Shown here piece after piece: positions 51,458 to 59,081 of a stretch of DNA of 64,000 bases. Source of the DNA: Chloroflexota bacterium (lineage in GTDB: Bacteria; Chloroflexota; Anaerolineae; Anaerolineales; UBA11579); contig JABFGG010000016.1 of NCBI GenBank assembly GCA_013112575.1, positions 1-64,000 on the forward strand. The letters are read 5' to 3'. The translations under genes and the position numbers were made by a program. Under the pieces are notes generated by a model. That model searched no databases. It was given only the letters and a program-made list of their open reading frames with translations, and was not told the DNA's origin. The stretch's first letter is position 1, and each line of letters starts with the position of its first letter.

Positions 51458-52120
51458 GTGACTAGCGTGTTTGTCATCACCGGCGCCAATGGGGGGCTGG
51501 GGGTAAGTTTGGCGCGGGAAGCACACCAACGTGGATTTCAAATTGAAGCTGTCAGCAGGTCGCCTCGTTCTCATGAACTCCCTGATGAGGTTGAATTCAC
51601 CCAAATGGATTGCGCCGTTCAGGATGAAGCAAGTGCCTACTGGGAAAACCTTGCTCAAAAGTATGCTGCCTCCCAGGACATCGTGCTGTTTAACAATGCC
51701 GGCAAATATCTGAATAAGCCCTTCACGGCTACAGAAATGGCCGAGATAGAACAGGCCTTCCAGGCCAACTTCTTTTCTTCTGTGTATATGAGCAAAGGCT
51801 TTGCCAGCCATTTCAATTCGGGCACCATCATCAATTTGAACTCTTACGCCGGTTTGCATCCAAAGGCTGACCTATCTGTATATGGCGCGGCCAAGGCTGC
51901 TCAGGCGTATCTTTATGCAGCCCTTCGAGAAGAATTACCCTCAGGGGCTTTTCGCATCATGAACCTCTACCCCCAGCGTATCAACACCTGGTCCGAGGAA
52001 CGCGAAGCCGACACCATCGATAAAACTGAAGCGGCCCAATGGATCATCGACATGGCTTTATTACGCGGCAGTTTTGAAATTACTGATTGCACCCTAGTCC
52101 CTTTTGGAGAGACCCCCTGA
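51458..52120 (+). CDS. Short-chain dehydrogenase/reductase
   Basis: 221 residues of the classical SDR fold: VFVITGANGGLGVSLARE (TGxxxGxG), LFNNAGKYL (NNAG), a conserved Ser region INLNSYAG and the catalytic YGAAKAAQAYLYAAL (Tyr-x3-Lys). It reduces or oxidises a carbonyl/alcohol pair with NAD(P). Its place between two AOR genes suggests that it makes an aldehyde or removes one. GTG 51458 has GGTGG 6 nt upstream and is preferred; TTG 51452 and GTG 51467 are also in frame. The next AOR starts 13 bp after its stop. Confidence 0.85.
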   Translation: MTSVFVITGANGGLGVSLAREAHQRGFQIEAVSRSPRSHELPDEVEFTQMDCAVQDEASAYWENLAQKYAASQDIVLFNNAGKYLNKPFTATEMAEIEQAFQANFFSSVYMSKGFASHFNSGTIINLNSYAGLHPKADLSVYGAAKAAQAYLYAALREELPSGAFRIMNLYPQRINTWSEEREADTIDKTEAAQWIIDMALLRGSFEITDCTLVPFGETP

Positions 52121-52133
52121 TATTGGAGGCACA

Positions 52134-54038
52134 ATGCTTGGCGGTATATATGGCAAGATCCTGCACATTGATTTGACCTCTGGGGAAACCTTCATCGAAG
52201 AGCCGGGGGAAGATTTTTACCGTCTGCTGGTGGGCGGGCGCGCCTTCGTCGCCTACCTCCTGCTGCGCGATCTGGCGCCCAACACAGCCCCCCTCTCTCC
52301 AGAGAACCCCCTCATCATTGCGCCGGGCATCCTGCAGGGCAGCAATCTGCCGGGTGCGGGACGCCACGGCATCGGCGGTAAGTCGCCCCTCACCGGTGCC
52401 ATCGGCAGTTCTGAGGTCGGCGGCTGGTGGGGCCACGAGTTCAAGAAAACGGGCTACGATGCCCTCGTGATACGCGGCAAAGCCGACAGGCCCGTCTATC
52501 TCTGGATCAATGATGGTGAAGTCGAAGTCCGCTCCGCTGAGCATTTGTGGGGCCTGGAAACCGCGGTGGTCGAGCAGCATCTGCACGAAGAATTGGACGA
52601 TAACAAGGTGCGCGTGGCCCAGATCGGCCCAGCTGGCGAGAACCTCGTTCTCTATGCTGCCATCATGCACGACATCAACCGCGCTGCTGGCCGTAATGGC
52701 CTGGGCGCTTTGATGGGCTCCAAGAACCTTAAGGCCATCGCCGTGCGTGGTAGACAGAACCCCAAACCTGTCCAGCGTTCGCGCCTCACCGCCGTTGCCA
52801 AATGGTTTGGCGAGAACTACAAAACCTTCATGGGCTGGGCCGCTGAGGGCATTGGTCAGGGCACCATGGAGGGCGTTTCCGTGTGGAGTTACCTGGGCGC
52901 TTTACCCACCCGCAACTTCTCCGAACCGGTATTTGATGAAGTCGAGGAGATCAGCGGGGACCGCATCTACGAGCTTTATTTGAAGGAACGTGATACCTGC
53001 CAGGCCTGCCCGGTCAACTGCAAACAGGTCTTTGAGCACGTCGATGAAGACCCCAAACGTAACGTTGACCCCATCTACGGCGGGGCTGAATACGAAGCTG
53101 TGGCGGCTTTCGGTTCCAACTGCGGTATTTCCGATGCCCTTGCCACCCTCAAGGCCAATGAACTCTGCAACGCCTATGGCCTCGATACCATCTCCGCAGG
53201 CATGTCCATTGCCTTTGTCATGGAGTGTTTCGAGAAGGGCATCTTGACCGCACAGGATACGGGCGGCATTGAGTTCCAATATGGCGATGCCGACGCCATG
53301 CTGCAGGCCGTTGAGTTGATCGCCGCACGCCAGGGCTTTGGGGATGTCATGGCCGATGGCGTGGCCCGTATGAGCGCCCGCTTTGGCCCCGAGACCGAGC
53401 CCTTCAACCTCACCATCAAAGGTCAGGAGTTGCCCCTGCACGAACCGCGCCTCAAGCACGGCCTGGGGGTCGGCTACGCTCTCGCTCCTATGGGTGCCGA
53501 TCACATCGTCAACGTGCAGGACCATTACTACATTTCGGACAGCTTCAACCTGCAGCGCGTCAACGCCGTTCTGGATGTCCCCCTGGCCCCCATCACCAAT
53601 CACGGGCTGTATGAGGAAAAATTGCAGCTTATGCACAATGAGATCAACTGGCAACATTTCCAGGACTGCGCCGTAAGCTGCCACCATTTTGCTTACGCCT
53701 ACGACCATCTATCAGAAGCCCTCTCCGGGGTGACCGGTCTTGAATACAGCATTCAAGATGTGCTCGATGTCGGTGCCCGCGCCCAGACGCTTTCGCGCCT
53801 CTTCAACCTGCGGGAAGGTTTTTCGGCGGATGATGATCGGCTGCCGGACCGTTTGATGAAAGCCTTTTCCAGCGGCCCATTGGCGGACGTTGAAATTAAT
53901 GTGGAGCGGTTTGACTGGGCCAAACGCCGCTTTTTCGAACTGATGGCCTGGGACCCCGAAACGGGCGTGCCTACGGATGAATGCCTGCGCGACCTGGAAC
54001 TCGACGGTTTGTTGCAGGATGTTGAGCTAAAGAGGTAA
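52134..54038 (+). CDS. Tungsten aldehyde:ferredoxin oxidoreductase, paralogue 2
   Basis: 634 residues. The N-terminal domain starts MLGGIYGKILHIDLTSGET, with LVGGRAFVAYLLLRD, GRHGIGGKSPLTGAIGSSE and GRNGLGALMGSKNLKAIAV binding the pterin. The cluster ligands are Cys289, Cys292 and Cys296 in CQACPVNC, with Cys512 in QDCAVSC as the likely fourth. The C-terminal domain has LPLHEPRLKHGLGVGYALAP. The sequence is clearly diverged from paralogue 1, so a different aldehyde is likely. GGAGG lies 4 nt before the ATG. It is coupled to paralogue 3, whose start codon follows within 3 bp. Confidence 0.92.
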   Translation: MLGGIYGKILHIDLTSGETFIEEPGEDFYRLLVGGRAFVAYLLLRDLAPNTAPLSPENPLIIAPGILQGSNLPGAGRHGIGGKSPLTGAIGSSEVGGWWGHEFKKTGYDALVIRGKADRPVYLWINDGEVEVRSAEHLWGLETAVVEQHLHEELDDNKVRVAQIGPAGENLVLYAAIMHDINRAAGRNGLGALMGSKNLKAIAVRGRQNPKPVQRSRLTAVAKWFGENYKTFMGWAAEGIGQGTMEGVSVWSYLGALPTRNFSEPVFDEVEEISGDRIYELYLKERDTCQACPVNCKQVFEHVDEDPKRNVDPIYGGAEYEAVAAFGSNCGISDALATLKANELCNAYGLDTISAGMSIAFVMECFEKGILTAQDTGGIEFQYGDADAMLQAVELIAARQGFGDVMADGVARMSARFGPETEPFNLTIKGQELPLHEPRLKHGLGVGYALAPMGADHIVNVQDHYYISDSFNLQRVNAVLDVPLAPITNHGLYEEKLQLMHNEINWQHFQDCAVSCHHFAYAYDHLSEALSGVTGLEYSIQDVLDVGARAQTLSRLFNLREGFSADDDRLPDRLMKAFSSGPLADVEINVERFDWAKRRFFELMAWDPETGVPTDECLRDLELDGLLQDVELKR

Positions 54039-54041
54039 GTG

Positions 54042-55745
54042 ATGATGAAGGTATGGAGAGTTAACGTAAACACGCAAGCATCAAGTATCGAGGATGTTCC
54101 TGAAAGCTGGAACGCTTTGGGTGGGCGCGGTTTGCTTGCCCGCATCTTGTTGGATGAAGTGCCACCGACTTGCGAACCTCTGGGGCCACACAACAAACTG
54201 ATCTTCGCCCCCGGCTTGCTGGTCGGCCACCGCCTTTCCAGCCTGGATCGCATCTCCATTGGTGGCAAAAGCCCCCTTACTGGTGGCGTCAAAGAGGCCA
54301 ATGCCGGAGGCCGTACGGGCTACCACCTCACCAGCCTGGGCATCAAAGCCCTCATCATCGAGGACCAGCCGCAGGATGAAGCCTGGAGCGTATTGCACCT
54401 CAGCAAAGACGGTGTGCGTTTCGATGACGGCTCCGCTTACGTCGGCCTGGGAGTCTACGATACGGCTCCTCAGCTTCTGGAGCGTTATGGCGAAGACGTC
54501 GCCATTGCCCTGATCGGCCCGGGCGGCGAGATGAAGATGCTCGCCGCAGGCATCCAGAACATCGATAAGGATAAGGTGCCCTCTCGCATTGCGGCCCGCG
54601 GCGGCCTGGGTGCCCTGATGGGCTCAAAATACGTCAAAGCCATTGTCATCGATAACGAGGGTGGCGAGCGCCCACCCCTCCATGACAAGCCCGCCTTTAA
54701 CCAGGCCAAAAAGGACTTCACCGTTGCCCTGGTCAACCACCCCCAGACCACCACCTACACCGACTACGGCACCCCCGCCATGACCAGCATGTGCAACCAT
54801 TTCGGGGCCTTGCCCACGCGCAATTTCAGTTCCGGCAGTTTTGAGCATGCCGAGAAGATCGGCGGGGACTACCTGCGTGAACTGCTCCTCAAACGCGGTG
54901 GTGTCAGCGACCCCACCCACGCCTGTATGGCCGGTTGCTCCATCAAATGCTCCAATGTCTTTGGCGATGAAAGCGGGGAACACGTCATCACTTCCCCCAT
55001 CGAGTTCGAGACCATCGGCCTGATGGGCTCCAACTTGGGCATCGACAGCCTGGATGTCATCGCCGAGATGAACCAGGGCGTCAACGACCTGGGTCTGGAC
55101 TCGATTGAAATTGGGGCCGCTATGGGCGTGGCCTGTGATGCTGCTTTGATGGAATTTGGTGATGGGGCCCGTGCCCTGGAATTGATCGAGGAGATGCGCG
55201 CTGGTACACCCCTTGGACGCGTGCTGGGCAACGGCGCAGCTATCACTGGCGAGGTCTTTGGCGTGGAGCGTGTGCCGGTCGTCAAGCGCCAGGCGCTTTC
55301 GGCCTACGATCCGCGCGCCATTAAAGGCACCGGCGTGACCTACGCCACCTCCCCCCAGGGAGCCGATCACACTTCGGGCCTCACTATCCGCGCCCAGGTC
55401 AAACACACCAAACCCGAAGGCCAGGTGGATGTCTCACGCGCCGCGCAATTTAACATGGCGGGCTACGATACCTTGGGGGCCTGCATCATGGCCGGCTTTG
55501 GTTTTGCCGTGGCGCCGGAGACCATCAGCGGCTTGCTCAACGCCCGCTACGGCTTTGACATGCCACAGGACGCCCTGCAGCAGTTGGGGGTACAGACCAT
55601 TGAACTGGAGCGGGAATTTAACCGGCGGGCGGGCTTCACCAAAGCCGACGACCGTTTGCCGGAGTGGATGACCCGTGAGCACCTGCCGCCCATGAACGCC
55701 GTCTTTGATGTGCCTGAAGAAGAGCTGGACGCGATCTTTGACTAA
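54042..55745 (+). CDS. AOR-family tungsten oxidoreductase, paralogue 3 (CMxGC subclass)
   Basis: 567 residues, somewhat short for AOR. It keeps NALGGRGLLARILLDEV, ISIGGKSPLTGGVKEANAGG, ARGGLGALMGSKYVKAIVI and YDPRAIKGTGVTYATSPQGA. The cluster motif is CMAGCSIKC (Cys295, Cys299, Cys303), one residue longer between the first two cysteines than usual, with Cys481 as fourth ligand. I recall this spacing from an uncharacterised AOR subclass. GTG 54039, ATG 54042 and ATG 54045 are all possible starts; AAGAGG inside the end of paralogue 2 fits 54042. Last gene of the ubiD/AOR operon. Confidence 0.88.
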   Translation: MMKVWRVNVNTQASSIEDVPESWNALGGRGLLARILLDEVPPTCEPLGPHNKLIFAPGLLVGHRLSSLDRISIGGKSPLTGGVKEANAGGRTGYHLTSLGIKALIIEDQPQDEAWSVLHLSKDGVRFDDGSAYVGLGVYDTAPQLLERYGEDVAIALIGPGGEMKMLAAGIQNIDKDKVPSRIAARGGLGALMGSKYVKAIVIDNEGGERPPLHDKPAFNQAKKDFTVALVNHPQTTTYTDYGTPAMTSMCNHFGALPTRNFSSGSFEHAEKIGGDYLRELLLKRGGVSDPTHACMAGCSIKCSNVFGDESGEHVITSPIEFETIGLMGSNLGIDSLDVIAEMNQGVNDLGLDSIEIGAAMGVACDAALMEFGDGARALELIEEMRAGTPLGRVLGNGAAITGEVFGVERVPVVKRQALSAYDPRAIKGTGVTYATSPQGADHTSGLTIRAQVKHTKPEGQVDVSRAAQFNMAGYDTLGACIMAGFGFAVAPETISGLLNARYGFDMPQDALQQLGVQTIELEREFNRRAGFTKADDRLPEWMTREHLPPMNAVFDVPEEELDAIFD

Positions 55746-55788
55746 GGAAACTAGCTATGGAGACCATTTTTCCAAGCGGTTTATGTGG

Positions 55789-55797
55789 TTAATGTAC
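55789..55797 (+). repeat. Left inverted repeat of the AT-rich island
   Basis: TTAATGTAC; the reverse complement GTACATTAA occurs at 58116-58124 and 58137-58145, on the other side of the HEPN-like gene. Nine bases is short, so chance cannot be excluded. Confidence 0.3.
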
Positions 55798-55881
55798 TTA
55801 CTTTAGATGGTTTGGTGTGGGAAACTTACTTTCAACTATCGGCTGGATCTGGAATAATTATCTCACAATGAAGAAAAGGGG

Positions 55882-57975
55882 TCATATCTTTTCCCTTCGT
55901 TGTTCAATTAGCACTATGTAATCAAGATAGAATTTTATTAGAGTTGGGGCATTGTTTAATAGGGCCTGACGTTCATCTATATCAGGTGGTGCACCATGAC
56001 CTCGATCATTTCGCTCAATTCTAAGGAAGTGTAAGGCCGTTTCATCTGTAATTAGACCAACATTGCCTGCCCACCGAATCATATTAAAAAGTTTTTCCAA
56101 ATCCTTTCTCGAAACAGTAAAAAGATCTCTATCCCTTGCCTCTACCATATACCGTTTTAGAGTATATTCAAATATTTTCCCTAGCTGGAATAGAGCCAAA
56201 TCTATGCTATCTAAATTTACCAAGTTAAGAGCCCTATTGATTTCGGTAACCAATTTTTGATCATTTATCTGTGTCAGTTTTCTCGAGAACTCGTGTGCAG
56301 CTGTTCTCAGTCTACAAACGATCTGATTTGAACCATTCCTCACTTTTTCAATATCATTCATGTTTTCAATTGCGCTATATATAGAGGCCGGTGCGCAGTG
56401 TATCTCAGAGGATACAAGGTCCCGAATTTTTACTAATTCAAGCTGATTGTTAAGTTGTTTTTCTAAAAGTCTTCGTATGGTACTCTGAACGAGTTCTCCA
56501 ACTGAAGTATCCTTTGCTAAAATCTCTAGTTTTGTTAATTTGGATCGGTAATTGCGATCAAATATTGCTGCTTTCCGTTTGCGTTTACCTTCCCGTCGAT
56601 TTACCAGTTTGATAGCAGGGGATTTCAGTATCGAATTGTAAATTCCTTGTGGACTTATATCTGGTTCGAGGTTTGATATTTCTTGCGCTACTGCTGTCAC
56701 AAACATCTCATCTGTCTCATTACTAAGAAATACTAATTCGATGTACTCACATAGTTTTACTTTGCCGATAACTTTTTCTCGAGTCTTTGCTTGATTTGAT
56801 GCGACCGGAGTCAAGCCCCAATCGGTGAGGGCGAATAAGTCAGTGCCAACTCGGACAAACCGGTTGTCGTAACCTAAGTAAGAATCAATAGCTGATTCGG
56901 ATACGGGTCTTCTAGCGCTTACAAAATCATAAATGTCTTGTGAGGTTAATGGTTCGCCAGATGCATGCAATGAATACTCCATTAAATCAAGGACATAATC
57001 CGTAGAATAATTTTGCCAGTCACTTAGAATCCATCCACCATTTCGTCCAATTGAATCGAAGCGCTCATCATTTGATAATCTATTACCAATGTTATGGGCA
57101 TTTATTCTTGATGCTTGGCCATGCTTAAATGCTTCTTTATTCAGTGTTACAGCTAACTGCTTGGATTGAATCGCTTCCCCTGTATTGTGCAAAATCCTGT
57201 AAGCTTTATCTGCGATAGATCGCAATTTGTCATATCTTATTTGAATCGTTCCATCATCCAGACGCTCAATATCAAACGAAAGATCTATCGCGAGATTTAT
57301 TTCCTCATCATTAAATCTTGCCCTAGCTGCCCTCTTTTTGTTTATAGCAATCTTTATTTCGTCATAAGGCTTTGCAATTGCTAAATCCCGAAGATAGGTG
57401 AATACAGCATGCATTGCGGTTTTTATTCTTTTAATTTTAGTCGGTTCGAGTGCCCAAGCATAAGTTTGATCCGATACAGTAGTTTTTAAACCAATTTTTT
57501 CGTATCCAAAAAGGGTCAAGAGCAATCCTAACAAGTGGAGGTTGATATTTGCTTCCGCGAAGTGTTCTTTTGTATGAATCAATATTGCATCTTCACTAAC
57601 CACTTTGTTTAGGCTGTTTAGGCTGTTTCTGAAACGCTGAATACGCTTCAAGAATGAACTATTCAACATCACGTTTCTTTGTTCATTGACACCAGTATTT
57701 ATTATTTCCCCTAAATTTGTTAAGGCCCTTTTTTCAATCTGACGGATTCTTTCACGAGAAACATCATAGAGTATTCCTATTTCGTCAAGTGTTAAGATAG
57801 TTCGACCATTTAAACCAAACCGGTATTCTATGATTGAATACTCACGAGCACGTGTCTCTTCCCCAGTAATATGAAAGAAATCCTGTATTATCTTTGACAA
57901 CCAATCATCAAATAAGAGAGAAATATTGTTTACATCAAGTGGAATTTCAATCAAATGCCTAGTATGCCCAGCCAT
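55882..57975 (-). CDS. Sigma-region-4-like HTH protein with C-terminal HEPN-like motif
   Basis: 697 residues, strongly AT-rich compared with its neighbours. Residues ~46-90 (EYRFGLNGRTILTLDEIGIL and YDVSRERIRQIEKRALTNL) match sigma-70 region 4, but no region 2 or 3 is present, so it is not a sigma factor. The middle contains repeated winged-helix-like units (RFDSIGRNGGWILSDW; RFVRVGTDLFALTDWG) resembling HARE-HTH domains. The C-terminal ~100 residues are helical and carry RNDRGHG (Arg655-x4-His660), the R-x4-6-H signature of HEPN ribonucleases. It could be a defence or stress effector that joins DNA binding to RNA cleavage; I do not recognise a named family. GGAGG lies 7 nt before the ATG. 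Confidence 0.7.
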   Translation of the reverse strand: MAGHTRHLIEIPLDVNNISLLFDDWLSKIIQDFFHITGEETRAREYSIIEYRFGLNGRTILTLDEIGILYDVSRERIRQIEKRALTNLGEIINTGVNEQRNVMLNSSFLKRIQRFRNSLNSLNKVVSEDAILIHTKEHFAEANINLHLLGLLLTLFGYEKIGLKTTVSDQTYAWALEPTKIKRIKTAMHAVFTYLRDLAIAKPYDEIKIAINKKRAARARFNDEEINLAIDLSFDIERLDDGTIQIRYDKLRSIADKAYRILHNTGEAIQSKQLAVTLNKEAFKHGQASRINAHNIGNRLSNDERFDSIGRNGGWILSDWQNYSTDYVLDLMEYSLHASGEPLTSQDIYDFVSARRPVSESAIDSYLGYDNRFVRVGTDLFALTDWGLTPVASNQAKTREKVIGKVKLCEYIELVFLSNETDEMFVTAVAQEISNLEPDISPQGIYNSILKSPAIKLVNRREGKRKRKAAIFDRNYRSKLTKLEILAKDTSVGELVQSTIRRLLEKQLNNQLELVKIRDLVSSEIHCAPASIYSAIENMNDIEKVRNGSNQIVCRLRTAAHEFSRKLTQINDQKLVTEINRALNLVNLDSIDLALFQLGKIFEYTLKRYMVEARDRDLFTVSRKDLEKLFNMIRWAGNVGLITDETALHFLRIERNDRGHGAPPDIDERQALLNNAPTLIKFYLDYIVLIEQRREKI

Positions 57976-58115
57976 ATTATTGCCTCCATATGAAACTAAT
58001 ATATCATCATTCCTTTTGTACTAGCTAATAAGAGGTCAATTCCTGATTATTTTTAAGGGGCTTTTCCAAACGTCAGCTATTTGATAAGGAGTGTATTTTC
58101 CTCTGTCCTTGGAGC

Positions 58116-58145
58116 GTACATTAAACATACATACGGGTACATTAA
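58116..58145 (-). repeat. Right inverted repeats of the AT-rich island
   Basis: Two GTACATTAA words 21 bp apart, inverted relative to TTAATGTAC at 55789. They may mark the end of an inserted segment or be binding sites. Confidence 0.3.
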
Positions 58146-58260
58146 TTCACCCAATTTTGCCCTTCTCCCAGCTAAATACCCCCACATTCGCTGCTTGAAA
58201 TTTAATCAAACCCACATCTGGCGGTCCTAGTACCCACCCCCTGCAAACACCCTACATACC

Positions 58261-58278
58261 CTACATTAACTACATTAA
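58261..58278. repeat. Short tandem repeat CTACATTAA x2
   Basis: Two exact 9-bp units, preceded by two degenerate units (CCTACATAC, CCTACATTAA overlapping). Confidence 0.5.
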
Positions 58279-58298
58279 TCAGGTGCTTGGCATCTACG

Positions 58299-59066
58299 TC
58301 ACGACAACATCGCCGCCGCATCAAGGGATACATTAATGGCGCTGCCCATGCCCTGCGCGTACTCATCCAGGGCCTCACCCTGGTAAGTGGCCACGCCGCT
58401 GGTCAGGTTGGTGCCCGGCACCAGGATGCTGCCACTGCGGTAGCCCAGCACGGTCGCCACCGTGAACAAAGCCGATGATTCCATTTCAAAGGCCAGCACC
58501 CGGCGTTTGCCCCATTTATCAATGATCTCCCGGATGCGTTCCCCATCGTAAAAGGAGTCGGTGGAGCGCACGATGCCGCGGTGGAAAGCCACCCCACGCG
58601 CTTCGGCAGCAGCCGATAAAGCTGCCACCACCTCAAAGTCAGCCACAGCGGGAAAAATGGCGGGCGCGACGTAATGGCTGGTGCCCTCATCCCGCACGCC
58701 AGCAGTCGAAATAATGACATCACCCACCTTGACCTCAGACTGGCAACTGGCACAACTGCCCACACGGATGAAAACGCGCCCGCCAGCCACCCCCAACTCC
58801 TCAACGGCAATGGCGAGGGAGGGGCTGCCCAGGCCGCTGGCGGCTACCGAAACAGCTTTGCCCTGGTACGTGCCGGTGTAAACGGCGTAGCCGCGCTTCT
58901 TGCCTACTTCCTTGGGGTCGTCCATCAACTCGCGGATGCGCTCAACGCGTTCGGGGTTGCCGCACAACAATACGACCGGGGCGACGTCCCCGCCGGAGAC
59001 GCCCAGATGGGGGAAAGTGCCGTCGGGCAGGCGCAGGTGTCTTTCTGTGAAGTAGTTGTCTGTCAT
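58299..59066 (-). CDS. Nucleoside phosphorylase (uridine/purine type)
   Basis: 255 residues of the PNP_UDP_1 family. LLCGNPERVERIRELMDDP contains the first phosphate-binding segment, RVGSCASCQ corresponds to the RxGT/S phosphate site, GVRDEGTSHYVAP is a substrate loop, and VLAFEMESSALFTVATVLGYR carries the ribose-binding Glu-Met-Glu. It cleaves a nucleoside with phosphate to a base and ribose 1-phosphate. The substrate (uridine, purine or another nucleoside) is not certain from motifs. It lies 15 bp after the amidohydrolase gene, with AGGAG before the ATG, so both act in one salvage or catabolic route. Confidence 0.88.
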   Translation of the reverse strand: MTDNYFTERHLRLPDGTFPHLGVSGGDVAPVVLLCGNPERVERIRELMDDPKEVGKKRGYAVYTGTYQGKAVSVAASGLGSPSLAIAVEELGVAGGRVFIRVGSCASCQSEVKVGDVIISTAGVRDEGTSHYVAPAIFPAVADFEVVAALSAAAEARGVAFHRGIVRSTDSFYDGERIREIIDKWGKRRVLAFEMESSALFTVATVLGYRSGSILVPGTNLTSGVATYQGEALDEYAQGMGSAINVSLDAAAMLS

Positions 59067-59081
59067 GGTTTGCTCCTTGGT

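Larger units (their letters stand above)
57976..58298. other. Repeat-rich spacer at the right edge of the AT-rich island
   Basis: No gene. It holds two copies of GTACATTAA (58116-58124, 58137-58145), and a run of related 9-10 bp words near 58248-58278 (CCTACATAC, CCTACATTAA, CTACATTAA). GC rises abruptly at about 58290, where the nucleoside phosphorylase begins. Confidence 0.5.

Noticed and set aside
52902-53708. A 268-codon minus-strand reading frame
   Set aside because: Antisense to AOR paralogue 2; a shadow frame with no domain of its own.
55882-57975. A sigma-70 factor
   Set aside because: Only a region 4-like HTH is present; regions 2 and 3 are missing, and the rest of the protein is unrelated to sigma factors.
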